NCBI RefSeq assembly: GCF_006716265.1 | Contig: NZ_VFOS01000001.1 | Location: 124,001-188,000 of the forward strand | Source: Rarobacter faecitabidus | GTDB taxonomy: Bacteria; Actinomycetota; Actinomycetes; Actinomycetales; Cellulomonadaceae | Direction of reading: 5' to 3' | Length of the DNA: 64,000 bases | Part shown: piece after piece, positions 28,243 to 37,000 of the stretch | Layout: every line of letters starts with the position of its first letter | Numbering within the stretch: position 1 is the stretch's first letter | Notes under the pieces: model-generated | The model's database searches: none | Told to the model about the DNA's origin: nothing | The model's input: the letters and a program-made list of their open reading frames with translations, nothing else | Position numbers and translations under genes: made by a program

Positions 28243-28272
28243 GGTGAACCGGTGCGGGCGCGTCGGTTCACC
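28243..28272 (-). terminator. Hairpin terminator of phoU
   Basis: GGTGAACCG (28243-28251) and CGGTTCACC (28264-28272) pair perfectly around a 12-base loop, two bases after the phoU stop on the minus strand. Confidence 0.65.
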
Positions 28273-28274
28273 GG

Positions 28275-28925
28275 CTACACGTGCTGCGTGTCCGTTCCCG
28301 TCACCAGGTAGATGACGCGGCGGGCGATCGACACGCCGTGGTCGCCGAAGCGTTCGTAGTAGCGCCCGACCAGCGTGATGTCGATCGTCTCCTGGGCCGT
28401 GCCCTCCCAGTGGGAGCCGAGCAGCGCGGCGAAGGTGTCCTGATGCAGGTCGTCGATGATGTCGTCGTCGCGCTCGATGGCGTTCGCCTCGGCGATGTCG
28501 CGGGTCTCGAGCAGCCGGGTGAGCCGCTTCGCGAGCCGAACCGACGCGTCCTGCAGTGCGGAGAACACCGGGGTGAGATCCTCGGGGACGGCCTTCGACG
28601 GGTAGGCTCGGCGGGCCACCTGCGCGATGTGCTGGGCGAGGTCGCCCATGCGTTCGAGCGTCGCACTCATCCGCAGGGCGGAGACAACGATCCGCAGATC
28701 GGTCGCCACGGGCGCCTGCTGGGCCAGCAGCAGCACTGCGCGATCGTCGGCTTCGCGAGCGAGCTCGTCGATGGCGTCGTCCGCGGTGATGACCTGCTGT
28801 GCGCGTGCGACGTCCGCAGTGAGCAGAGCCTCGCCGGCGTTCACGATCGCCTCGTGCACCTTGACCGAGAGTTGGACAAGGTTGTCGCCCAGTTGGGCGA
28901 GTTCGGCTTCAAAGATGTCGCGCAT
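28275..28925 (-). CDS. phoU: Phosphate transport/signalling regulator PhoU
   Basis: Cytoplasmic all-helical regulator that links the Pst transporter to the phosphate two-component system. It is 216 residues from ATG 28925 (MRDIFEAELAQLG, the normal PhoU start); an AGGAG lies 13 bases upstream, rather far. The two metal-binding repeats show ELAREADDRAV and DDDIIDDLHQD. It is divergent from the senX3-like gene, so the sensor, regulator, PhoU and pstSCAB lie together, though phoU is on the opposite strand and not in the pst operon. Confidence 0.94.
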   Translation of the reverse strand: MRDIFEAELAQLGDNLVQLSVKVHEAIVNAGEALLTADVARAQQVITADDAIDELAREADDRAVLLLAQQAPVATDLRIVVSALRMSATLERMGDLAQHIAQVARRAYPSKAVPEDLTPVFSALQDASVRLAKRLTRLLETRDIAEANAIERDDDIIDDLHQDTFAALLGSHWEGTAQETIDITLVGRYYERFGDHGVSIARRVIYLVTGTDTQHV

Positions 28926-29090
28926 GATTCTGGGATTTCTCCTTAGCTGGGTTATCTCCATCATTGTGGCCGATCTCCGGAATCATCAATCGACCGGCAG
29001 GTGAACGCGGCTGGGCCACCAGGTGAATACCTGTCGACGGGGCGCTTGATTCGGCCTGGAATGGCGGGCCGCACCACTTACGCTGATTGC

Positions 29091-30284
29091 GTGAGCACCT
29101 CTATGTCCATGCAGTCGCCATGGCTGATCCTCGTCGCCGGGCTCCTCGGCGTCTTCGTCGGCATGATCGCCATGATCGCCTTCCGCTACTCCGAGAAGTC
29201 CCAGACGGAGGTGCCCGAGAGGACTGAACCGGAGCTGGCAGACGACATTATTCGCGTGCTGGCCGTCGTGCGTTCAGCGGTGATTGTCCTGGGCCCTGGC
29301 GACGTCGTCCTGCGGGCTTCGCCCGCGGCGTACGCGCTGGGAATGGTGCGCGGGGAGTACCTCGTCCACGATCAGGTGAGAGAGGTCGTCGAGCAGGTCC
29401 GCGCCACGGGCGAGATCGTCGACGAGGAACTCGAACTGCAGCGCGGCAGCCAGCGCGATCTGGTGATAGTGGGGGTGCGCGTCGCGTACCTGACCAACGA
29501 GGTGGTCGTCATCTTCGCCGAGGACCACACCCAGGCCCGGCGCATCGAGCAGATCCGGCAGGACTTCTCGGTAAACGTGTCGCACGAGTTGAAGACGCCG
29601 GTCGGTGCCATCAGTCTGCTGGCCGAAACGCTCGAATCCGCGGCGAACGACCCGGAAGCCGTGCGGCGATTCGCGGGCAAGACGAAGCAGGAGGCCGTTC
29701 GCCTCGCGGCCCTGGTGCACGACTTGATAGAGCTGTCCCGGTTGCAGAGCGCCAGCGCCCTCATGGACGTTCGGCTCGTCGAGGTGGACGATGTGATCGC
29801 GCAGGCGGCGGAGGACGTACGCGTCATCGCTCAGGGCCGCGAACAGGACATAACTTTGCCGGAGGCCTCGACGTGGCGCGTCTACGGGGACGAGGCGCTA
29901 CTGGTTGCGGCAATCCGCAATCTCCTCACCAACGCCAGCGCGTATTCACCGAAGAACTCGTCCATTCAAATCGCGCTCAGCAGGAAGGACGGTATGGTCG
30001 GGATCGAAGTCCTCGACCACGGCATCGGACTGAGCGAGCAGGACCAGGAGCGCATCTTCGAACGGTTCTACCGGTCCGATCCTGCCCGCGCGCGCGATAC
30101 GGGGGGAACGGGCTTGGGACTGAGTATCGTCAAGCACATCGCCCAGGATCACGGCGGGCAGATCACCGTGTGGTCCGCGCCAGGCCAGGGATCGACCTTT
30201 ACCCTGTGGATACCCGAGTCGCAGGAAGAATCCGACAGCCACCACAACGACATTGAAAACGAAGAGGGGAATCGATCCGCGTGA
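29091..30284 (+). CDS. senX3: Sensor histidine kinase, SenX3-like (phosphate)
   Basis: Membrane kinase that, with RegX3, senses phosphate limitation. It is 397 residues from GTG 29091; a nearby ATG (29103) is the alternative and neither has a clear ribosome site. One TM helix (about 10-31), a PAS-like region (about 55-150), HisKA with NVSHELKTPVGA (His165) and an HATPase domain with NLLTNASAYS, DHGIGL and GTGLGLSIVKH. The sequence around the histidine and the ATP lid closely resembles mycobacterial SenX3. The stop overlaps the regulator's GTG, giving coupled translation. Confidence 0.92.
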   Translation: MSTSMSMQSPWLILVAGLLGVFVGMIAMIAFRYSEKSQTEVPERTEPELADDIIRVLAVVRSAVIVLGPGDVVLRASPAAYALGMVRGEYLVHDQVREVVEQVRATGEIVDEELELQRGSQRDLVIVGVRVAYLTNEVVVIFAEDHTQARRIEQIRQDFSVNVSHELKTPVGAISLLAETLESAANDPEAVRRFAGKTKQEAVRLAALVHDLIELSRLQSASALMDVRLVEVDDVIAQAAEDVRVIAQGREQDITLPEASTWRVYGDEALLVAAIRNLLTNASAYSPKNSSIQIALSRKDGMVGIEVLDHGIGLSEQDQERIFERFYRSDPARARDTGGTGLGLSIVKHIAQDHGGQITVWSAPGQGSTFTLWIPESQEESDSHHNDIENEEGNRSA

Positions 30285-30988
30285 CCAGGATCCTCGTAGT
30301 TGAAGACGAAGAGTCGTACCGCGAGACGCTCGCCTACCAGTTGACCCGCGAGGGGTACGACGTGGTGGCGGTCGCTGACGGACTGGAGGGGCTCAATGCG
30401 TTCGAGTCCTCGCAGATCGACCTCGTGCTACTCGATCTCATGCTGCCGGGACTGTCCGGCATCGAGGTCTGCCGGGCGATCCGCAAGACGAGTGACACCC
30501 CCGTCATCATGCTCACGGCAAAGGACGCGGAGATCGACAAGATCGTCGGCCTGGAGATCGGCGCCGACGACTATGTCACCAAGCCATACTCGTTCCGGGA
30601 ACTGCTCGCGAGAATGCGGGCCGTGCTGCGGCGTTCGCAGGCGGGAGCCGGCGCGCAGGAGGACGAGGATTCCGAATCGATCATCACGATCGGTCCCGTC
30701 TCGCTCAATGTTGACCGTCACGCCGTGCTGGTGCGCGGCGTGGAGGTCTCATTCCCACTCAAGGAGTTCGAACTTCTCGAGTATCTGCTGCGGAATGCGG
30801 GCCGGGTGCTGACGCGCGGTCAGTTGATCGATCGAGTGTGGGGAGCCGACTACGTGGGCGACACCAAGACCCTGGACGTCCACGTGAAGCGCATTCGGGC
30901 CAAGATCGAGACCGACCCCGCCAGCCCGGTGCTACTCCTTACTGTGCGCGGCCTGGGGTACCGATTCGCCGATGCGAGCGAGTCGTAG
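30281..30988 (+). CDS. regX3: Response regulator, RegX3-like (phosphate)
   Basis: OmpR/PhoB-family regulator of 235 residues. Receiver domain: acidic pocket EDEE, phospho-acceptor Asp52 (LLDLMLPG), Thr79 and Lys101 (VTKPYS). C-terminal winged helix (about 138-230) with TRGQLIDRVWG, DVHVKRIRAKIE and RGLGYRF. GTG 30281 overlaps the sensor stop. The direct-repeat PHO box just downstream, before pstS, is its expected binding site. Confidence 0.94.
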   Translation: MTRILVVEDEESYRETLAYQLTREGYDVVAVADGLEGLNAFESSQIDLVLLDLMLPGLSGIEVCRAIRKTSDTPVIMLTAKDAEIDKIVGLEIGADDYVTKPYSFRELLARMRAVLRRSQAGAGAQEDEDSESIITIGPVSLNVDRHAVLVRGVEVSFPLKEFELLEYLLRNAGRVLTRGQLIDRVWGADYVGDTKTLDVHVKRIRAKIETDPASPVLLLTVRGLGYRFADASES

Positions 30989-31013
30989 GCCACGTTCGCA
31001 ATCGTTGGAGAGC

Positions 31014-31042
31014 GTTCACCTCGTGTTCACCTGGTGACTGAA
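31014..31042 (+). promoter_or_regulatory. PHO box: 11-bp direct repeats before pstS
   Basis: GTTCACC occurs at 31014-31020 and again at 31025-31031, exactly 11 bases apart; a weaker third unit (GACTGAA, 31036-31042) keeps the same period. This is the form of actinobacterial PhoP/RegX3 PHO boxes. It lies about 90 bases before the pstS start. A GCCGGCG-atc-CGCCGGC hairpin (31078-31094) follows in the leader. Confidence 0.82.
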
Positions 31043-31128
31043 CTTCGTCCACTCGCGGTACCTATGTTGGGGGTGTCGCCGGCGATCCGCCGGCGGAAAA
31101 GACGCCCAACCAAAAGGATGGACATATC

Positions 31129-32277
31129 GTGAAGTTCAACCGTCGCTCTCGCCTGACCGGAATTGCTGCGGTGAGCGTACTGGCGCTTACCCTCGGCGCT
31201 TGCTCCGGGGGTTCTGACTCATCTTCGCCCGCGCCGGGTGGTTCATCGGAGCCCGGTGGATCGGCACCCGCCGACAACTCCGCGCTGTCCGGCAACCTTG
31301 CCGGGACCGGCGCGTCATCCCAGGAGAAGGCTATGGACGGCTGGGTCGCCGGATTCTCCGAGTCGGCCCCCGATGTTGTCGTCACCTACGACCCGCAGGG
31401 CTCCGGCGCCGGCCGCGAGCAGTTCCTCGCCTCCGCCGTTCAGTTCGCTGGCTCGGACGCGGCACTGTCTGGGGACGAGTTGACCGCTGCGCAGCAGCGC
31501 TGCTTCGGCGGCGAGGCTCTTGAACTGCCCGTCTACATCAGCCCCATCGCCGTGATCTACAACCTTCCCGGCCTGTCAGCGGCGAATATCAACCTCGACG
31601 CGAAGACCATCGCCGAGATCTTCGACGGAAAGATCACCAGCTGGAACGACGCCGCCATCGCGGACCAGAACCCGGGCGTGGACCTTCCCGCGACGACGAT
31701 CATCCCCGTACACCGCTCGGACGAGTCGGGCACCACGGAGAACTTCACCGACTACCTCGCTGCCGCCTCTGACGGCGCCTGGTCGTACGAGGCGAGTGGC
31801 ACGTGGCCCATCTCGGGCGGTCAGTCCGGCGCCAAGACGCAGGGCATGGTCGACACCGTCTCGGGTGCTGAGGGCGCCATCGGTTACGCCGACGCGTCCC
31901 GCGCCGGCGACCTGGGTACCGTCGCGATCAAGGTCGGCGACGCCTACGTGCCGTATTCGGCGGAAGCCGCCGCGAAGGTCGTCGACGCATCACCGCGCGC
32001 CGAGAACGCGACGGCCAACCGGCTCGTCGTCGAGCTCGACCGCACCACGACCGAGGCCGGCGCCTACCCGCTCGTCCTGGTCTCGTACGAGATCGCCTGC
32101 TCGACCTACGACAAGCAGGCCGACGTGGACAACGTGAAGGCCTTCCTGACCTACATCGCCAGCGACGAGGGCCAGGCCCGCGCCGCTGACCCGAGTGTCG
32201 CCGGTTCGGCTCCGATCTCGGCCGCGCTTCACACCGAGGTCCAGACTGCGATCGACGGAATCTCGCTCGCCAGCTGA
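31129..32277 (+). CDS. pstS: Phosphate-binding lipoprotein PstS
   Basis: High-affinity phosphate receptor of the Pst ABC transporter, anchored outside the membrane. It is 382 residues; signal peptide and lipobox LGAC (Cys25), then a Ser/Gly/Pro-rich tether, then a periplasmic-binding fold with GTGASSQEKAM, DPQGSGAGREQF and VHRSDESGTTENF, typical of phosphate contacts. AAAAGGA lies about ten bases before GTG 31129. Expression should depend on RegX3 at the PHO box. A long hairpin separates it from pstC. Confidence 0.97.
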   Translation: MKFNRRSRLTGIAAVSVLALTLGACSGGSDSSSPAPGGSSEPGGSAPADNSALSGNLAGTGASSQEKAMDGWVAGFSESAPDVVVTYDPQGSGAGREQFLASAVQFAGSDAALSGDELTAAQQRCFGGEALELPVYISPIAVIYNLPGLSAANINLDAKTIAEIFDGKITSWNDAAIADQNPGVDLPATTIIPVHRSDESGTTENFTDYLAAASDGAWSYEASGTWPISGGQSGAKTQGMVDTVSGAEGAIGYADASRAGDLGTVAIKVGDAYVPYSAEAAAKVVDASPRAENATANRLVVELDRTTTEAGAYPLVLVSYEIACSTYDKQADVDNVKAFLTYIASDEGQARAADPSVAGSAPISAALHTEVQTAIDGISLAS

Positions 32278-32296
32278 TTCCGGGCAGACCGCATAG

Positions 32297-32336
32297 GGGT
32301 GTGGCGGGCGGATACAGACTTCCGCCCGCCACACCC
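32297..32336 (+). terminator. Perfect 15-bp hairpin between pstS and pstC
   Basis: Positions 32297-32311 pair perfectly with 32322-32336 around a 10-base loop, 19 bases after the pstS stop. No U-tract follows and the downstream genes belong to the same system, so it is better seen as a partial terminator or an mRNA-stabilising structure that raises PstS relative to PstCAB. Confidence 0.75.
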
Positions 32337-32398
32337 TCGGGTCCAACCAGACTCAGCAGACTCCCTTGAATCGGACACACAGACACGAGGAGAGCAGT

Positions 32399-33397
32399 TT
32401 GCTCACCGAAGTACAGCCCGACGAGGCCACCGGGCGGCGCGGTCAGCGCGGCAACACCGACGACCTGCTCACCAACGGACGCAGGCAGTGGGGCGGCGCG
32501 ATATTCTCCGGGGCGTCCCACACCGCAGGCATCCTGATCCTGGTCGTGCTCGCTGCTGTGGCCGTGTTCCTCATCATCGAGGCGTGGCCCGCCATTACTG
32601 CACCCACCGAGGAACTCGAGAAGATCTCGTGGTTCAAGGGCACTAGCCTGCTCGAGTACATCGGGCCACTCGTCTTCGGAACGCTGCTTTCATCCGTCCT
32701 CGCGCTGCTGTTCGCCGTCCCGCTATCCATCGGGATCGCGCTCTTCATATCGCACTACGCCCCTCGACGCGTGGCGCAGACCGTCGCCTACGTGATCGAT
32801 CTGCTCGCGGCGATCCCATCGGTGGTGTACGGCCTGTGGGGGGCGCTCTGGCTGTTGCCGGTGCTGAACCCCATCTTCTCCTGGCTGACGTCCGCGCTGG
32901 GCTTCATCCCGCTGTTCGCCGACTATCAGGCCCCGGCGAAGAACATCCTGTCCGCCTCGATCGTGCTGGCCGTGATGATCCTGCCGATCATTACTGCGGT
33001 GTCCCGGGAGATCTTCCTGCAGACGCCCCGCCTGCACGAGGAGGCCGCGCTGGCGCTCGGCGCCACCAAGTGGGAGCTCGTACGCATGGCCGTGCTGCCG
33101 TTCGGACGCTCGGGAATCATCTCCGCCTCGATGCTCGGCCTGGGACGCGCGCTCGGGGAGACGATGGCCGTGCTGATGGTGATCTCGCCCGGGCTGCTGT
33201 ACTCGTTCTTCCTGCTCAAGCCCGGGCAGCACCAGACCATCGCCGCGAACATCGCGGCACAGTTCCCCGAGGCTTCGGGGCTCTCGGTGTCCGTGCTGAT
33301 CGCCACCGGCCTCGCGTTGTTCGTCTTCACCTTCCTCGTCAACATGGCGGCCCGCGCGATCATCGCGCGCCGCAAGGACTTCTCGGGGGCCAACTGA
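32399..33397 (+). CDS. pstC: Phosphate ABC transporter permease PstC
   Basis: Membrane permease of the Pst system. The chosen start is TTG 32399 (332 residues) because AGGAG (32388-32392) lies six bases upstream; another TTG at 32366 is in frame without such support. About six TM helices; the EAA loop reads EEAALALGATKWELVRMAVLP, and AVPLSIGIALFISHYAP and IPSVVYGLWG are PstC-typical. An N-terminal hydrophilic stretch of about 35 residues precedes the first helix. pstA begins two bases after the stop. Confidence 0.94.
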   Translation: MLTEVQPDEATGRRGQRGNTDDLLTNGRRQWGGAIFSGASHTAGILILVVLAAVAVFLIIEAWPAITAPTEELEKISWFKGTSLLEYIGPLVFGTLLSSVLALLFAVPLSIGIALFISHYAPRRVAQTVAYVIDLLAAIPSVVYGLWGALWLLPVLNPIFSWLTSALGFIPLFADYQAPAKNILSASIVLAVMILPIITAVSREIFLQTPRLHEEAALALGATKWELVRMAVLPFGRSGIISASMLGLGRALGETMAVLMVISPGLLYSFFLLKPGQHQTIAANIAAQFPEASGLSVSVLIATGLALFVFTFLVNMAARAIIARRKDFSGAN

Positions 33398-33398
33398 C

Positions 33399-34307
33399 AT
33401 GACAAGCGTGATCAATCAGAATCCCGTACCGAGCGCACTGGCTTTCCCGCCGATCTCGACCGGCCGCAGGCTGAAGGACGGGTTCGCCCGCACGCTGATC
33501 TATCTCGCGTTCGGCATCGCCCTCGTGCCGCTGTTCTCGCTCCTGTGGATCGTTATCCAGCGCGGACTGAAACTGTTCGGTTGGAACTTCCTCAGCACCG
33601 ACATGGTGGGCGTATTCGGCGATATGACCTCCGGCGGCGCCTACCACGCGATTATCGGCACCCTACTCATCACTTTTTGGGCCGCCGTCATCTCCGTGCC
33701 GCTCGGCCTCCTCACGGCGATCTACCTGGTCGAGTACGGGCGCGGCCCGCTGGCCCGGGCGATCACGTTCCTGGTGGACGTCATGACCGGTATCCCGTCG
33801 ATTGTGGCGGGCCTGTTCGCCTTCGCGATCTTCACACTGATCATGGGGCCGGCTTTCCGCGCCGGCATCATGGGCGCGGTCGCGCTCGCGCTGCTGATGA
33901 CGCCGGTGGTGGTACGCAGCGTGGAGGAGATGCTGCGGATCGTCCCGAACGAGCTCCGCGAGGCGAGTTACGCGCTCGGTGTTCCCAAGTGGCTGACCAT
34001 CGTCAAGGTGGTCCTGCGCACGTCGATAGCGGGCATCGTCACCGGCATCATGCTCGCCATCGCGCGCGTGATCGGCGAGACGGCGCCGCTCCTGATCACG
34101 GTCGGCATGATGACGCGCGTCAACATGAACGTCTTCGAAGGGCGCATGGCCACGTTGCCCGTCTTCGCCTACAGCGAATACTCCAAGGGCGGCGTCGGCA
34201 TCGATCGAGCGTGGGCCGCCGCGCTCACGCTCATCATCATCGTTATGGCACTCAACCTCATCGCACGGGCGATAGCCAAGAAGTTCTCCCCCAAGATCGC
34301 TCGTTAG
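33399..34307 (+). CDS. pstA: Phosphate ABC transporter permease PstA
   Basis: Second Pst permease, 302 residues. About six TM helices; the EAA loop region reads ELREASYALGVPKWLTIVKVVL, and GIPSIVAGLFAF and ARVIGETAPLL are family hallmarks. It is in tight operon order pstC-pstA-pstB. Confidence 0.96.
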   Translation: MTSVINQNPVPSALAFPPISTGRRLKDGFARTLIYLAFGIALVPLFSLLWIVIQRGLKLFGWNFLSTDMVGVFGDMTSGGAYHAIIGTLLITFWAAVISVPLGLLTAIYLVEYGRGPLARAITFLVDVMTGIPSIVAGLFAFAIFTLIMGPAFRAGIMGAVALALLMTPVVVRSVEEMLRIVPNELREASYALGVPKWLTIVKVVLRTSIAGIVTGIMLAIARVIGETAPLLITVGMMTRVNMNVFEGRMATLPVFAYSEYSKGGVGIDRAWAAALTLIIIVMALNLIARAIAKKFSPKIAR

Positions 34308-34362
34308 GGCCCGGAACTTCTGAGGTTCAGGGGCTCGCGCCCCTCGGAAAGGAATCAATCAC

Positions 34363-35142
34363 ATGTCGAAGCGCATTGACGTCAAAGACCTCAACGTCTA
34401 TTACGGCGACTTCCTGGCTGTCGAGGGCGTCACCATGGCCATCGAACCCCGCCAGGTGACCGCGCTCATCGGGCCGTCGGGTTGTGGGAAGTCGACTTTC
34501 CTGCGCACCCTCAACCGGATGCACGAGGTCATCCCGGGGGCGCGCGTGACCGGCAAGGCGCTCATCGACGGCACGGACTTGTACGGCACGGGCGTGGACC
34601 CCGTAGCCGTTCGCCGTCACATCGGGATGGTGTTCCAGCGACCCAACCCATTCCCCACGATGTCGATCGCCGACAACGTGCTGGCCGGAGTCAAACTGAA
34701 CAACAAGCGCATCTCGAAGGGGGACGCCGAAGAGATCGTCGAGCATTCGCTGCGCGGCGCCAATCTCTGGAACGAGGTGAAGGACCGGCTGGGCCGCCCC
34801 GGCTCGTCCCTCTCGGGTGGCCAACAGCAGCGGTTGTGCATCGCCCGCGCGATCGCCGTTCAGCCCCAGGTCCTGCTGATGGACGAGCCGTGCTCGGCCC
34901 TCGACCCCATCTCGACCCTGGCGATCGAGGACCTGATAAACGAGTTGAAGGAGCAGTTCACGATCGTCATCGTGACGCACAACATGCAGCAGGCGGCCCG
35001 CGTGAGCGACCGAACCGCGTTCTTCAACATCGCCGGAACGGGAAAGCCTGGCAAGCTCATCGAGATCGATGACACGGCGACCATCTTCTCGACGCCGTCC
35101 GTGCCCGCGACCGAGGACTACATCTCCGGTCGATTCGGCTGA
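34363..35142 (+). CDS. pstB: Phosphate ABC transporter ATP-binding protein PstB
   Basis: ATPase of the Pst transporter, 259 residues. Walker [10 protein letters not shown] (37-45), signature [14 protein letters not shown] and Walker [14 protein letters not shown] are intact; FQRPNPFP after the Q-loop is diagnostic of PstB. AAAGGA precedes ATG. A small GGGGC/GCCCC hairpin (34330-34343) lies in the 55-base gap after pstA. Last gene of the operon. Confidence 0.97.
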   Translation: MSKRIDVKDLNVYYGDFLAVEGVTMAIEPRQVTALIGPSGCGKSTFLRTLNRMHEVIPGARVTGKALIDGTDLYGTGVDPVAVRRHIGMVFQRPNPFPTMSIADNVLAGVKLNNKRISKGDAEEIVEHSLRGANLWNEVKDRLGRPGSSLSGGQQQRLCIARAIAVQPQVLLMDEPCSALDPISTLAIEDLINELKEQFTIVIVTHNMQQAARVSDRTAFFNIAGTGKPGKLIEIDDTATIFSTPSVPATEDYISGRFG

Positions 35143-35269
35143 GCCGGCCAGCTGCCCACGCGCGCGAGCCGCTCCTTCGGTTGCGACTGTTCGTCGCACG
35201 TTAAACGAGGGACGCGCACTGGTAAGCGGTGCCGGGACCCAGCCGTGGCGGCCGGGCTACCGCTGAGTC

Positions 35270-35752
35270 TTACTCCTGCGGCGACTTGCCGTAGGTGTCG
35301 ACGCTGTCGACAGCCGCACCCGAGATGATCGGGAGTGAGAGCTCGGCGGACTCGTCACCCGCCTTGACGACGACGGGCAGGAGTTCGCCCGGTACGGCGC
35401 CACCCAGGGACTTGAGGACGAGTTCGTTTGCGGCATTGAAGTTGAGCAGTTCGCGGCTGCCGATGACCTCGTCCGCGACCTCTTTGCCTGCCGGCGCTTC
35501 GAGCGAGAACTCCACGTCGGTGAAGGATCCGTTGGAGAACGCCCCGTACAGCTTGCCCGAATCGCCGGATTCGTCAGCGACGACGAGCAGGTTGATCCCG
35601 GTCAGCGCGCCGACCTCAACGCGCACGCCGTCAGAGGGCGCGTAGTCGGTGTCGGTGGTGACCGGGGCGCATCCGGTGGTGAGCGCTACGGCCGCAGCCG
35701 CGGCGACGACGGCCACCATACGAGCGGGGCGGGTCTTGAGCAAAGGGCGCAC
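35270..35752 (-). CDS. Lipoprotein of unknown function
   Basis: 160 residues from GTG 35752, with GGAG eight bases upstream. The signal ends in LTTGC (Cys28), a good lipobox. The mature part (about 130 residues) has an immunoglobulin-like or beta-rich pattern with GINLLVVADESGDSGKLYGAF and FSLEAPAGKEV; such short lipoproteins occur between pst genes and carD in some actinomycetes. Divergent from carD. No function can be stated. Confidence 0.8.
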   Translation of the reverse strand: MRPLLKTRPARMVAVVAAAAAVALTTGCAPVTTDTDYAPSDGVRVEVGALTGINLLVVADESGDSGKLYGAFSNGSFTDVEFSLEAPAGKEVADEVIGSRELLNFNAANELVLKSLGGAVPGELLPVVVKAGDESAELSLPIISGAAVDSVDTYGKSPQE

Positions 35753-35830
35753 GAATCTGACTCCAAAGCGCGAGGAAAGCACTGCGTGTGCAAGGGACTT
35801 TTGGACCGTGAGGTGGCCCAAGGGTCCATC

Positions 35831-35859
35831 TTAGTGGCAATGGGCCGGCATGGTAGAAT
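35831..35859 (+). promoter_or_regulatory. Probable carD promoter
   Basis: TTAGTG (35831-35836) and TAGAAT (35854-35859) are spaced by 17 bases, 28 before the carD start. The -10 is good, the -35 only fair. AAAGGGAG then precedes the ATG. Confidence 0.5.
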
Positions 35860-35887
35860 AGAGGTCCGCTAAAAGGGAGATCTGCAC

Positions 35888-36370
35888 ATGACGTTCACAG
35901 TTGGTGAAACCGTTGTTTACCCGCACCACGGCGCAGCTCGAATCGAAGAGATCAAGACGCGCAAGATTGGTGGCGAGGAGAAGATCTTCCTGAAATTGCA
36001 CGTCACCCAAGGAGACCTCACCATCGAGGTTCCCGCAGCCAACGTCGACATCGTGGGTGTCCGCGAGGTCGTTGGTCGCGAGGGCCTGGACGAGGTATTC
36101 GCCGTTCTCCAGTCCCGCGACTGCGAGGAGCCGACCAACTGGTCGCGCCGATTCAAGGCGAACCAGGAGAAGCTGGCCACCGGCGACGTGGTCAAGGTGG
36201 CCGAGGTCGTCCGCGATCTTTCGCGTCGCAGTGCCGGTCGCGGACTTTCCACCGGCGAGAAGGCGCTGCTCTCCAGGGCCCGCCACATCCTGGTCTCCGA
36301 ACTCGCGCTCGCTGAGCGGACCGAAGAGGACGCCGCGGAGCTCCTGCTCGACAAGCTTCTGGCCTCCTGA
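35888..36370 (+). CDS. carD: CarD family transcriptional regulator
   Basis: 160 residues. CarD binds the RNA polymerase beta subunit through its N-terminal Tudor-like domain (about 1-60; [18 protein letters not shown]) and stabilises the open complex, notably at rRNA promoters, through its helical C-terminal domain ([37 protein letters not shown]). AAAGGGAG lies upstream. In most actinobacteria ispD and ispF follow; here only ispF does. Confidence 0.96.
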   Translation: MTFTVGETVVYPHHGAARIEEIKTRKIGGEEKIFLKLHVTQGDLTIEVPAANVDIVGVREVVGREGLDEVFAVLQSRDCEEPTNWSRRFKANQEKLATGDVVKVAEVVRDLSRRSAGRGLSTGEKALLSRARHILVSELALAERTEEDAAELLLDKLLAS

Positions 36371-36472
36371 CGCTTCAATGATCCGAGCGGGTTCACGTCG
36401 TCCGGCGTGATCACCGGCCTATTCCACTGACCAGTCGGTGGTGAGTCGATCCACGACGGGAGGGCTTGCGCC

Positions 36473-36961
36473 GTGACGATACCGCGAATCGGCCAGGGCG
36501 TGGATGTGCATGCGTTCACGGATACTGCCGACGGTGTGCCGCTTCACTTAGGTGGCCTCCACTGGGCCGATTCCGGTGGCCTCGACGGCCATTCCGATGC
36601 CGACGTCGTTGCACATGCCGCGTGCGACGCTCTGCTGAGCGCGGCCGGGCTGGGAGACCTGGGTGCGATCTTCGGCACGTCGGATCCGCGCTGGGCCGCA
36701 GCGAGCGGCTGCACGCTCCTGACGGAGACCGCCGCTCGCGTGCGCGCAGCCGGTTTCGAGATCGGCAACGTATCCGTCCAACTGGTAGCGAACCGCCCCA
36801 AATTCGGGCCTCGCCGCGCGGAATCCGAGCGAATCCTGTCCGAGGCGGTAGGTGCGTCCGTGTCCGTGGCCGCCACGACCACGGACGGCCTGGGGCTCAC
36901 CGGCCGCGGGGAGGGGGCCGCGGCCATCGCCGTCGCCCTCATTGTCCACAGCGGCGAGTGA
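36473..36961 (+). CDS. ispF: 2-C-methyl-D-erythritol 2,4-cyclodiphosphate synthase
   Basis: MEP-pathway isoprenoid enzyme, 162 residues. Metal-binding Asp11 and His13 (GVDVHAF) and His48 ([16 protein letters not shown]) are present, as is [17 protein letters not shown] 36473 has GGAGGG about nine bases upstream. The usual partner ispD is missing between carD and ispF: only 102 bases lie there and they contain no remnant I can see. Confidence 0.95.
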   Translation: MTIPRIGQGVDVHAFTDTADGVPLHLGGLHWADSGGLDGHSDADVVAHAACDALLSAAGLGDLGAIFGTSDPRWAAASGCTLLTETAARVRAAGFEIGNVSVQLVANRPKFGPRRAESERILSEAVGASVSVAATTTDGLGLTGRGEGAAAIAVALIVHSGE

Positions 36962-37000
36962 ACTCCTTCCCGCCCCGACAGGAAACGGTAATCTGACAAC

